Source of the DNA: Niastella sp.
GTDB lineage: Bacteria > Bacteroidota > Bacteroidia > Chitinophagales > Chitinophagaceae
DNA length: 36,804 nt
Assembly: GCA_017744515.1 (NCBI GenBank)
Contig: JAGIBF010000082.1
Span: 1-36,804 of the forward strand
Reading direction: 5' to 3'
Part shown: positions 1 through 7,089 of the stretch, one piece after another
How positions within the stretch are numbered: position 1 is the first letter of the stretch
How the letters are laid out: each line of letters opens with the position of its first letter
Notes under the pieces: generated by a model
Database searches by the model: none
What the model was told of the DNA's origin: nothing
Seen by the model: only the letters and a program-made list of their open reading frames with translations
Position numbers and translations under genes: made by a program

Positions 1-85
1 AGGATCACTACCGTACAAAAGCACTGCAGGCTTCAGCTACGGGATAATAAATCAAATCAACCAAATCATTGTAAATACAAAAACT

Positions 86-1279
86 ATGAACCCTCTAATA
101 GCATTACTCTTGATCATAAGCGGTACGATAGCCGCACAGAACAAACAAGCTGTTACCAGACTGGACGGCAGCAAAATTTCCACGGAGGAAATTGATAAAA
201 CAGTTGAGCACCTCATGGACAAAATGAAGGTGCAGGGACTGAACCTCGCAATCATAAACAATCAGAAAACCGCATTCATTAAATCCTATGGTTTCAGCAA
301 CAAGCCCGCCAACACCCTGTTAGACACCTCTACCATTGTTTATGGAGCATCCTTTAGCAAGGCCGTTTTTGGTTATCTCATCATGAAGCTGGTAGAAGAA
401 AAAACAATCGATTTAGACAAGCCCTTATACCAATACCTGAAAAAGCCTATTCCCAACTACGAATACTTTGCCGACCTGAAGAATGATCCCCGCTGGAAAC
501 TCATTACAGCAAGAATGTGCCTTAGCCACACGACAGGGTTGCCCAATGTAAGATGGTTCAACCCCACAGAATGGGAGCCGGCATTCGATTCACTGGGTGT
601 CATCAAACTGTACTTTACGCCAGGTGAGAAATATGCCTATTCCGGCGAAGGATTCAAACTGCTGCAACTGGTGATAGAAGAGATCACCCAAAAAAACACG
701 GATGAACTGGCGAGTGAAAAAATATTCATCCCATTGGGAATGACGAGGACCGGCTTCATATGGCACGAATCGTTTGGCGATGACAACGTAGCAGTAGGGC
801 ACCTGAATGATGGAGGCATAGACAAAAAGAGAAAACGCACCGAACCCGTTTCCGGCGGCTCCCTGGTCACCACCATTGCCGATTACGCACGGTTCATCGA
901 ATGCGTGATGCAACGGAAAGGATTACGCAAGCAAACATTCCAGGAAATGATTGCTCCCCAAATCGCCATACATTCAAAAATACAATTCCCGCCCATAACG
1001 ACTGAAACAACCACCGAAAATGACGGCATTCATTTATCCTACGCATTGGGGTGGGGGACGTTCCAATGCCAATACGGTAAAGCATTTTTTAAAGAAGGCA
1101 ATGGAGGCTCCTGGAGAAACTATAACATCAACTTCATCGACAAAGGCATTTCCATCATTATTATGACCAACAGCGAAAACGGAGAAAAATTATTCAAAGC
1201 ACTGTTAGATACACTCCTTGGAGATTCCTGCATTCCCTGGAAATGGCAGGGCTATTATCCATATGATAATAAGAAATAA
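86..1279 (+). CDS. Exported serine hydrolase, beta-lactamase/PBP4-like (class C fold)
   Basis: The 397-residue product starts with a short hydrophobic signal peptide (residues about 1-17, ending near AAQ), so it acts in the periplasm or outside the cell. The active-site signature S89-F-S-K92 fits the SxxK nucleophile/base motif of the beta-lactamase-related (PF00144) family. Y185-S-G fits the second motif (YxN/YSN), in the usual context before a GEGF-like turn. Family members include D-amino peptidases, esterases and low-activity beta-lactamases, so the substrate cannot be told from sequence. The frame stays open upstream to the window edge, but the ATG chosen is the one directly before the signal peptide. 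The next gene has its own promoter, so this is probably a separate transcript. Confidence 0.88.
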   Translation: MNPLIALLLIISGTIAAQNKQAVTRLDGSKISTEEIDKTVEHLMDKMKVQGLNLAIINNQKTAFIKSYGFSNKPANTLLDTSTIVYGASFSKAVFGYLIMKLVEEKTIDLDKPLYQYLKKPIPNYEYFADLKNDPRWKLITARMCLSHTTGLPNVRWFNPTEWEPAFDSLGVIKLYFTPGEKYAYSGEGFKLLQLVIEEITQKNTDELASEKIFIPLGMTRTGFIWHESFGDDNVAVGHLNDGGIDKKRKRTEPVSGGSLVTTIADYARFIECVMQRKGLRKQTFQEMIAPQIAIHSKIQFPPITTETTTENDGIHLSYALGWGTFQCQYGKAFFKEGNGGSWRNYNINFIDKGISIIIMTNSENGEKLFKALLDTLLGDSCIPWKWQGYYPYDNKK

Positions 1280-1317
1280 TTTGCACACAAGGCCTGGCGC
1301 GCGGAGCAATCCTGCGG

Positions 1318-1345
1318 CTTACTTCTTACTTCCGACTTCCGATTT
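1318..1345. repeat. Four 7-bp direct repeat units next to the pdhB promoter
   Basis: Four contiguous heptamers (CTTACTT twice, CCGACTT, CCGATTT) run in exact register. The last unit overlaps the TTTG of the predicted -33 box of the following gene. No facing arm is seen. It belongs to the heptamer-phased class also found at 9881, 31386, 33797 and 34474; its motif is close to that of the right arm at 9939-9973. Confidence 0.6.
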
Positions 1346-1374
1346 GTTTATCTGCCTCGCAACCAATAATTTTG
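1343..1374 (+). promoter_or_regulatory. Bacteroidota-type promoter of the E1 beta gene
   Basis: TTTG at 1343-1346 and TAATTTTG at 1367-1374 match the Bacteroidota consensus (TTTG, about 19-20 bp, TAnnTTTG). The spacer is 20 bp. The leader before the ATG at 1436 would be about 55 nt. Confidence 0.72.
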
Positions 1375-1435
1375 CGTCGCCCGATGAAACATTTGTGCAG
1401 TCGGAAAGCATAGAATAATTAAACCAAATAACCGG

Positions 1436-2422
1436 ATGGCAAGATTAATAGCATTTCGTGAAGCGCTCCGCGAAGCAATGAGCGAAGAAATGAGAAGAGA
1501 TCCTAATGTATTCCTGATGGGTGAAGAAGTAGCAGAATACAATGGCGCCTATAAAGTTAGCCAGGGTATGCTCGACGAATTTGGCCCTAAAAGAGTGATC
1601 GATACCCCCATCGCCGAGTTGGGTTTTACCGGTATCGCAGTAGGTGCTGCCCAGAACGGTCTGCGCCCCATTGTTGAGTTCATGACATGGAACTTTGCTG
1701 TACTGGCCTTAGATCAAATTTTAAATACAGCTTCTAAAATGCTGGCAATGAGCGGCGGACAAGTTAGCTGCCCCATCGTATTCCGCGGACCAAACGGTTC
1801 AGCAGGTCAGCTGGGGGCACAGCACTCTACCGCATTTGAAAGCTATTATGCCAATATCCCCGGTATCAAGGTGATTTCTCCCTCCAACCCATACGATGCC
1901 AAAGGATTGATGAAAGCGGCCATCCGCGACAACGATCCGGTGATGTTCATGGAAAGCGAGGTGATGTATGGCGACAAGGGCGAAGTACCAGAAGAAGAAT
2001 ACCTCATCCCCATCGGAAAAGCAGACGTTAAGAAACAAGGTCGCGACGTGACCATCGTTTCCTATAATAAAATGATGAAAGTAGCCCTGGGTGCTGCCGC
2101 AGAGTTGGAAAAAGAAGGCATCAGCGCCGAAGTGATCGACCTGCGTACCATCCGCCCCCTCGACTGGCCTACCATCGTGGAAAGCGTGAAAAAGACTAAC
2201 CGTCTGGTGATCGTGGAAGAGCAGTGGCCTATGTGCTCTGTATCTTCTGAAATTGCTTACCGCATCCAGAAGGAAGCCTTCGATTACCTCGATGCGCCTA
2301 TCCGCCGCATCACTGCTGCCGACGCACCATTACACTACGCACCCAACCTGGTTGCTGCTGCACTGCCAGATGTGCCCCGCACCATTAAGCTGGTGAAAGA
2401 GGTAATGTACCAGAAGAAATAA
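1436..2422 (+). CDS. pdhB: Pyruvate dehydrogenase E1 component, beta subunit
   Basis: The 328-residue protein is a full-length transketolase-type E1 beta subunit. With the alpha subunit it binds thiamine diphosphate, decarboxylates pyruvate and passes the acetyl group to the E2 lipoyl arm. The N-terminal pyrimidine-binding domain carries the conserved PIAELGFTGIAVGAA segment (residues about 58-72), and the C-terminal domain has the VIDLRTIRPLDW segment typical of E1 beta. Length and sequence fit pyruvate rather than branched-chain E1 beta, though the latter is not strictly excluded. The alpha subunit and E2/E3 genes are not in this window, so the gene stands alone with its own promoter (1343-1374). 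Downstream lies repeat DNA and then a terminator at 2567. Confidence 0.93.
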   Translation: MARLIAFREALREAMSEEMRRDPNVFLMGEEVAEYNGAYKVSQGMLDEFGPKRVIDTPIAELGFTGIAVGAAQNGLRPIVEFMTWNFAVLALDQILNTASKMLAMSGGQVSCPIVFRGPNGSAGQLGAQHSTAFESYYANIPGIKVISPSNPYDAKGLMKAAIRDNDPVMFMESEVMYGDKGEVPEEEYLIPIGKADVKKQGRDVTIVSYNKMMKVALGAAAELEKEGISAEVIDLRTIRPLDWPTIVESVKKTNRLVIVEEQWPMCSVSSEIAYRIQKEAFDYLDAPIRRITAADAPLHYAPNLVAAALPDVPRTIKLVKEVMYQKK

Positions 2423-2434
2423 CACCCGTTTGGA

Positions 2435-2540
2435 TGTCATTTCGAACGAAGGCCCTCCTTCTTTGTCATTTCGAACGCAGCTCACCCTTTTTGTCATTTC
2501 GAACGCAGCGATAGCGGAGTGAGAAATCTGCTCTCGAAGC
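2435..2540. repeat. Interspersed repeat with three TGTCATTTCGAACG copies
   Basis: The 14-mer TGTCATTTCGAACG occurs at 2435, 2464 and 2492, spaced 29 and 28 bp. The third copy runs on into a longer tail ending GAGAAATCTGCT. This looks like a non-coding intergenic repeat element that has partly duplicated its left end. It lies just after the pdhB stop and before a terminator. Confidence 0.7.
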
Positions 2541-2566
2541 AAAAGTCACCAGGCAAAATATATTCG

Positions 2567-2598
2567 AATCCCGGAGCATCGACTCCGGGATTTTTTTG
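2567..2598 (+). terminator. Intrinsic terminator downstream of pdhB
   Basis: A 9-11-bp GC-rich stem (ATCCCGGAG at 2568-2576 with CTCCGGGAT at 2583-2591), a 6-nt loop and a run of seven T follow the repeat tract. This should separate pdhB from the fucosidase gene. Confidence 0.85.
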
Positions 2599-2694
2599 CA
2601 CCATAGGGGACCAGTAAATCGATTGCGCAAATTGTCGCCCGCCTGTCTGATTAAAACCTATTATCAGTAACTTCCTGTCTCCAAAACAAAGCAA

Positions 2695-4023
2695 ATGATC
2701 AGACTAACGATTGTATTCCTGTGTACAGCCCTCGCTTTTAGCAGCTTCAGCCAATCCGGCTATACGCCTTCCCCACAAAACCTCGAATCGCGCAAGTGGT
2801 TTGACAGCGCCCGCTTTGGCATGTTTATTCACTGGGGAGCCTCCAGCGTATTGGGCCATGGAGAGTGGGTGATGAACCAGCGCAACATCCAGGTAAAGGA
2901 ATACCGTCGCCTCATAGACATTTTCAATCCCATCAGTTTCGATGCAAAAGCCTGGGTAAGCACGGCCAAAAACGCCGGCATGCAGTACATCACGCTGATC
3001 ACCCGCCACCATGACGGGTTTAGCCTGTGGGATACCAAACAATCCGACTGGAACATCATGAATACGCCTTACAAAAAAGATATTGTAAAGCAGATTGCCG
3101 ATGAATGCCACCGCCAGGGTATTAAGCTGTTCTTCTATTATTCCCTGCTCGACTGGTACCGCACCGATTACCAATACGAAACAGGCCGCACGGGCAAAGG
3201 CACGGGCCGTACCGAAAAAAGCAACTGGCCCAGCTATATCAACTTCATGAAAGCCCAGCTGACAGAGTTACTTACCAACTACGGAGAAGTAGCAGGCATC
3301 TGGTTCGATGGCCATTGGGATCAATTAGAGAATGATCACAACAAGGCTGCCGTTTCCAAGGTAGACTGGAAATACGAGGAGATCTACACCCTCATCCACC
3401 GGCTGCAGCCACAGTGCCTGATCAGCAATAACCACCACCTTACACCCATACCGGGAGAGGACTTCCAGGCTTTTGAAAAAGACCTGCCCGGCGCCAATAC
3501 CAGTGGTTTTGGTGGTGCATCTGTATCCCAGCTGTCATTGGAAACCTGTGAGACCATCAACGATTCCTGGGGCTTCAACATCACCGACCGCAATTACAAA
3601 TCCACGAAGAAACTGGTACAATACCTGGTAAAAGCAGCCGGCTACAATGCTAACTTCTTATTGAACATCGGGCCAATGCCCAATGGCGTTATACAACCCG
3701 AGTTTACAGAACGGCTGGGGCAAATGGGAGAGTGGTTGAAAACCTATGGCGAAACCATCTATGGTACAAAAGGAGGATTTACCACACCACAAAGCTGGGG
3801 AGCTGTAACAGAGAAAGGAAACAAAGTATACTTACACCTGTTGGATGCACCGGAAGAAAAGCTGTTCCTGAAGATCCCTTACAAGATCAAAACGATAAAG
3901 ACCTTTACCGGCAAAACACCCGTCAAATATCAGGTACTGCCCGATAACTATGTAGTAATAGACATCAAAGCAGTTCCGAAAGAAGAATATGATACTATCC
4001 TGGAAATGGAAGTAAGCAGGTAA
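2695..4023 (+). CDS. Exported alpha-L-fucosidase, GH29
   Basis: The 442-residue enzyme has a clear signal peptide (residues 1-20, cut near SFSQ) and then the GH29 (PF01120) catalytic barrel. Seen in sequence: the family start WFDSARFGMFIHWG (residues 35-48), the substrate-binding HHDGFSLW block (105-112), and GIWFDG, where D205 is the expected catalytic nucleophile. Retaining GH29 enzymes release terminal alpha-L-fucose from glycans. The general acid is not reliably placed in this family by motif. The C-terminal part (about 350-442) is a small beta domain. There is no SusC/SusD pair beside it, so it is not in a classical polysaccharide utilisation locus. Terminators on both sides (2567 and 4051) make it monocistronic. 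Confidence 0.92.
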   Translation: MIRLTIVFLCTALAFSSFSQSGYTPSPQNLESRKWFDSARFGMFIHWGASSVLGHGEWVMNQRNIQVKEYRRLIDIFNPISFDAKAWVSTAKNAGMQYITLITRHHDGFSLWDTKQSDWNIMNTPYKKDIVKQIADECHRQGIKLFFYYSLLDWYRTDYQYETGRTGKGTGRTEKSNWPSYINFMKAQLTELLTNYGEVAGIWFDGHWDQLENDHNKAAVSKVDWKYEEIYTLIHRLQPQCLISNNHHLTPIPGEDFQAFEKDLPGANTSGFGGASVSQLSLETCETINDSWGFNITDRNYKSTKKLVQYLVKAAGYNANFLLNIGPMPNGVIQPEFTERLGQMGEWLKTYGETIYGTKGGFTTPQSWGAVTEKGNKVYLHLLDAPEEKLFLKIPYKIKTIKTFTGKTPVKYQVLPDNYVVIDIKAVPKEEYDTILEMEVSR

Positions 4024-4050
4024 TCTCCAACGTCAGTTTATATACAATGT

Positions 4051-4085
4051 AAAATGCCGGCATGTAAATGACCGGCATTTTGCTT
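4051..4085 (+). terminator. Intrinsic terminator after the fucosidase gene
   Basis: A perfect 10-bp stem (AAAATGCCGG at 4051-4060 with CCGGCATTTT at 4072-4081) encloses an 11-nt loop. Because the stem starts with A and ends with T, it could also act on the opposite strand for the small gene at 4104-4241. Confidence 0.8.
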
Positions 4086-4103
4086 GCTATACGGTCATCC
4101 GAC

Positions 4104-4241
4104 CTATTCAATAATTTTGATTGCGGAAGAACAAAGCATTAAAAAAGCGTAAACGGCGGCTAAGAGAACACCTCCAACGAGGGTTAAACGCATGATAGTT
4201 TTGCTGACAGACGGATTCTGAACGCTGAGTTGAGCCTTCAT
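4104..4241 (-). CDS. Predicted 45-residue single-pass membrane peptide
   Basis: A short open frame on the minus strand begins ATG AAG GCT and ends TAG. It encodes MKAQLSVQNP, a short polar stretch with SKTIMR, then a hydrophobic helix (about residues 18-42, TLVGGVLLAAVYAFLMLCSS) and a short IKIIE tail. This layout (polar basic N-terminus, one helix) is typical of small inner-membrane proteins. Upstream, a weak promoter-like TACTTTAG lies near 4300 with a TTG-containing -33 candidate. No strong Shine-Dalgarno is visible. The hairpin at 4051-4081 follows the stop. I do not recognise a family. It sits in what would otherwise be a 427-bp non-coding gap. Confidence 0.5.
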   Translation of the reverse strand: MKAQLSVQNPSVSKTIMRLTLVGGVLLAAVYAFLMLCSSAIKIIE

Positions 4242-4376
4242 AGGGACATTTTTAGATTAGTAAATAGTTTTTCCAAAGGATGATGCTGGTACTAAAGTAA
4301 TAAGCAAGGTCAACTTTTGCAATAGGATTTTTACGTGTTATAACACCGTAAATAGTAACCCTTAATTTCCTTCATC

Positions 4377-4442
4377 AATGTCACCCTGAATCGCTGTCAT
4401 CCTCTGTCACCCTGAGCCTGTCGAAGGGTTGTCGAAGGGTTG
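4377..4442. repeat. Dispersed 66-bp intergenic repeat, copy 1
   Basis: This element begins AATGTCACCCTGAATCGCTG and ends in two GTCGAAGGGTT units. An inverted copy with about four mismatches lies at 19121-19188, and a fragment at 31434-31461. It abuts the 3' end of the DUF4846 gene (stop at 4451). Confidence 0.85.
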
Positions 4443-4450
4443 CCTACGAA

Positions 4451-5260
4451 TCACCAACGCCGCAATTGCTGCTGGTTAAAAGTCCACTCCGGCGTCTCTA
4501 TGATACGTTCATTCCCTGCTTTATACCACGGGCTCAACCCTTCATCCATAGGGTTTTTCAAGATATGTATACTTTGAGCAGGCATATAACTTTGCGCCAG
4601 CAAATAGAGCTTTTCGCCTGCCTTATTCATGGCCACATCCATCACGATCACCGCATGGCCCGGCGATCCCCCTTTTATTAATACATCACCAGGTTGTATA
4701 TCTCCAAACAACGGAACTGGCTTCAGTTGCTTTTCCAGTGAAAGCGTGCCACACCAGGCATACACATGCTCCAGGTATTGCTCAAACTTGCTCTGATCGG
4801 CACCAGCCGGACATATGTATTTCTTTCCATTATTATCCGCAAACCAGATGCGGCTGTACAATCCACGACGGTAAAAGAACTCGGCCCGCAAACGCATCAC
4901 CGCATCGGCACATTGCTGCAGGTCTTTCGTACCAATGGGTATATCCAGCACTGCATACTGCGCAGATTGATTACCCTTCAAACGTCCATTATATAAATAC
5001 ACTTTATTATCGGCCTTTAGCGGCAATCGTCGTAGCCACCTGGCAAAAGCCGTATCACTACCATCCACGCGGGTATAACCAGCCGGCAACGCAATGTCCG
5101 ATACCTGTTTCAGCTCAGGAGTCGCCGTCTTTTCCGTAGCATGCCCGGTTGCAGGCATTCCCTCCCTGTCCGCAATTTCCTGACAACCACTTAAAAACGG
5201 CAGGATAATTGAAATAAGGAGAATAAGTAAATTTGACGCCCGGCGGTCAGTATAGATCAT
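4451..5260 (-). CDS. DUF4846 lipoprotein, possible NlpC/P60-like fold
   Basis: The 269-residue product has a type II signal peptide with lipobox LSGC (Cys about residue 26), so it is probably anchored to a membrane facing the periplasm. The body matches my memory of the DUF4846 family: FARWLRRLPLKAD, then VYLYNGRLKGNQ, then LQQCADAVMRLRAEFFY. The cysteine at the start of that helix, followed much later by SPGHAVIVMDVA with a histidine on a strand, resembles the Cys/His arrangement of NlpC/P60 or papain-like peptidases. That assignment is inference; no experimental function is known to me. It is divergent from the response regulator at 5329 with a 68-bp shared gap. Its 3' end abuts a dispersed repeat. 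Confidence 0.85.
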   Translation of the reverse strand: MIYTDRRASNLLILLISIILPFLSGCQEIADREGMPATGHATEKTATPELKQVSDIALPAGYTRVDGSDTAFARWLRRLPLKADNKVYLYNGRLKGNQSAQYAVLDIPIGTKDLQQCADAVMRLRAEFFYRRGLYSRIWFADNNGKKYICPAGADQSKFEQYLEHVYAWCGTLSLEKQLKPVPLFGDIQPGDVLIKGGSPGHAVIVMDVAMNKAGEKLYLLAQSYMPAQSIHILKNPMDEGLSPWYKAGNERIIETPEWTFNQQQLRRW

Positions 5261-5328
5261 TACTTTTGGCTTTATTTTGCGTAAGATGAATGGGCTCTAT
5301 TATTCCATAGAAAAAGACAGTTAAGCAT

Positions 5329-6492
5329 ATGTCAAACATATTAATAATCGACGACGAAAAGGCTATCCGCAAAACATTGAGTGAAATCCTTTCCTATGAA
5401 GGCTACAAGATCGACGAAGCAGGGGACGGGGAAGAAGGTCTAAAGAAATTCAAAGACAAAAGCTACGACGTAGTATTATGCGATATCAAGATGCCCAAGC
5501 TCGACGGCATCGAGTTCCTCGATAAAGCCCGGGAAGCCAATCCCGACGTTCCGGTGATCATGATCTCGGGCCACGGCACCATCGAGACAGCCGTAGAGGC
5601 CGTTAAAAAAGGCGCCTACGATTACATCTCCAAACCACCTGATCTGAACCGCCTGCTCATCACCATCCGCAACGCCATGGACAAAACCAACCTCGTAGCG
5701 GAAACCAAGGTGCTCAAACGCAAGGTGAGCAAGGTAGAAGAAATGATCGGCGAATCAGGCCCCATTGCCCGCATCAAGGAAACGATCGAAAAAGTGGCCC
5801 CCACCGACGCCCGGATTCTGGTAACAGGAGAAAATGGAGTGGGAAAGGAGCTGGTGGCCCGCTGGGTACATGAAAAAAGCAACCGTGTATCAGGCCCACT
5901 GGTAGAAGTGAATTGCGCCGCCATTCCCAGCGAGCTGATAGAAAGCGAATTGTTCGGTCACGAAAAAGGATCATTCACTTCCGCCGTAAAACAGCGTATC
6001 GGCAAGTTTGAACAAGCCCATGGAGGAACACTCTTCCTCGATGAAATAGGCGACATGAGCCTCAGCGCACAAGCCAAAGTACTGCGCGCCCTGCAGGAAG
6101 GAAAGATCACCCGGGTAGGGGGAGACAAAGACATCAGCGTTGATGTACGCGTTATTGCCGCCACCAACAAAGACCTATTGCAGGAAGTAGACGAAAAGAA
6201 TTTCCGCCTCGACTTGTATCACCGCCTAAGCGTGATCATCATACACGTTCCATCGCTCAACGACCGCCGCGACGATATACCCTTACTGGTCGATAAATTC
6301 CTGGGGGATATCTGCGCCGATTATGGTATTGCCAAAAAAGGCATCGAGCCGGATGCACTCGAGGCATTGAAAGAACACAACTGGACCGGTAATATCCGCG
6401 AACTGCGCAACGTAGTAGAAAGACTGATCATTCTTTCTGGTAAAACCATCATTAAAGAGGACGTACAGACATACGTATTACCCAAAAAATAG
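5329..6492 (+). CDS. Sigma-54 activator-type response regulator lacking a DNA-binding domain
   Basis: The 387-residue protein has a receiver domain (1-120, phospho-acceptor D52 in LCDIKMP, signalling T/K region ISGHGT and KPP) followed by a sigma-54 AAA+ domain (about 138-375). Walker A is GENGVGKE (167-174), the sigma-54 contact loop reads GSFTSA (214-219) instead of GAFTGA, and Walker B is GGTLFLDEI (232-240). The C-terminal WTGNIRELRN arginine-finger/sensor II region is present. The chain stops about 20 residues later (DVQTYVLPKK) with no Fis-type helix-turn-helix, so it is shorter than NtrC-like proteins of about 450-470 residues. It may act from solution or through a partner. No sensor kinase is adjacent. 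A weak promoter (TTTG at 5276, TATTATTC at 5298) lies upstream. Confidence 0.93.
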   Translation: MSNILIIDDEKAIRKTLSEILSYEGYKIDEAGDGEEGLKKFKDKSYDVVLCDIKMPKLDGIEFLDKAREANPDVPVIMISGHGTIETAVEAVKKGAYDYISKPPDLNRLLITIRNAMDKTNLVAETKVLKRKVSKVEEMIGESGPIARIKETIEKVAPTDARILVTGENGVGKELVARWVHEKSNRVSGPLVEVNCAAIPSELIESELFGHEKGSFTSAVKQRIGKFEQAHGGTLFLDEIGDMSLSAQAKVLRALQEGKITRVGGDKDISVDVRVIAATNKDLLQEVDEKNFRLDLYHRLSVIIIHVPSLNDRRDDIPLLVDKFLGDICADYGIAKKGIEPDALEALKEHNWTGNIRELRNVVERLIILSGKTIIKEDVQTYVLPKK

Positions 6493-6496
6493 TTTA

Positions 6497-6573
6497 CACG
6501 AATTACACTAATTTATACGAATTGCACGAAGAAGCCCAATGGGATTAATTCGTGTAATTCGTCCTAATTCGTG
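6497..6573. repeat. Inverted 9-bp-phased repeat, possible bidirectional terminator
   Basis: The left arm has units like CACGAATTA and CACTAATTT (6497-6532); the right arm has TAATTCGTG, TAATTCGTC and CTAATTCGTG (6546-6573). The arms are complementary and can pair in more than one register. It fills the gap between two convergent genes. The same nonamer recurs at 27222-27260. Confidence 0.75.
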
Positions 6574-6576
6574 TCC

Positions 6577-7089
6577 TCAAGGGTATTTCTTCAATATCTT
6601 CCTCGCCCTCGAATGAAAAGCAGCCGTTTCATGCGGCCAGCGTTCTGCAATGATCAGTTTCAACTCGGGAACAATTTCGGGGTAGTGCGCTGCCAGGTTT
6701 TCCAGGATGGTAAGAGAAAAAGCCTTAACGGCAGCAGGCTGTTGCGGAGCAGCAATAAACTCAAAACAGCAATTCATCACCTGCCCCTGGTAACGTTTGG
6801 GAATAGTAACATCCTGTAGCATCCGCACGATATTCCGCGTCACGGCATTATGTACATCGTTTCTTTCCAGTAACTTCAGCAGCTTACCAAGATGGGGGAG
6901 TATCAGCGAAGGATTGTCCTGGACACAATAACTCAGGGGCCAGCCAGCCCTTTGCAAAATAAGCTCGTCGCCCTCCAGGAACACTTTTACCAATTCATCA
7001 AACCGTTTCTTATCATGGCCCACATACTGCACAATCCGGTTGGTTTGCGCTTTGGAGTGTTTTTCTGCTATGGCCTTTTTAAGATCCAC
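6577..7089 (-). CDS. HEAT-like helical protein of unknown function
   Basis: About 170 residues, all predicted helical, with repeating hydrophobic helices (for example LILPHLGKLLKLLE, VTRNIVRMLQDV, VKAFSLTILENLAAHYP) that resemble HEAT/ARM-type alpha-solenoid repeats. No catalytic motif or signal peptide is seen, so it is probably cytosolic and protein-binding. There is no ATG in the first half. GTG at 7089 overlaps the end of the flippase gene by 11 bp; TTG at 7122 would overlap by 44 bp. I prefer the GTG, but the start is uncertain. The overlap suggests translational coupling to the flippase gene. It converges on the response regulator, with the inverted nonamer repeat between them. Confidence 0.8.
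   Translation of the reverse strand: MDLKKAIAEKHSKAQTNRIVQYVGHDKKRFDELVKVFLEGDELILQRAGWPLSYCVQDNPSLILPHLGKLLKLLERNDVHNAVTRNIVRMLQDVTIPKRYQGQVMNCCFEFIAAPQQPAAVKAFSLTILENLAAHYPEIVPELKLIIAERWPHETAAFHSRARKILKKYP

Noticed and set aside
1..47. Possible end of an upstream gene (about 14 codons, stop TAA at 45-47)
   Set aside because: Too short to tell from chance; no recognisable protein end.
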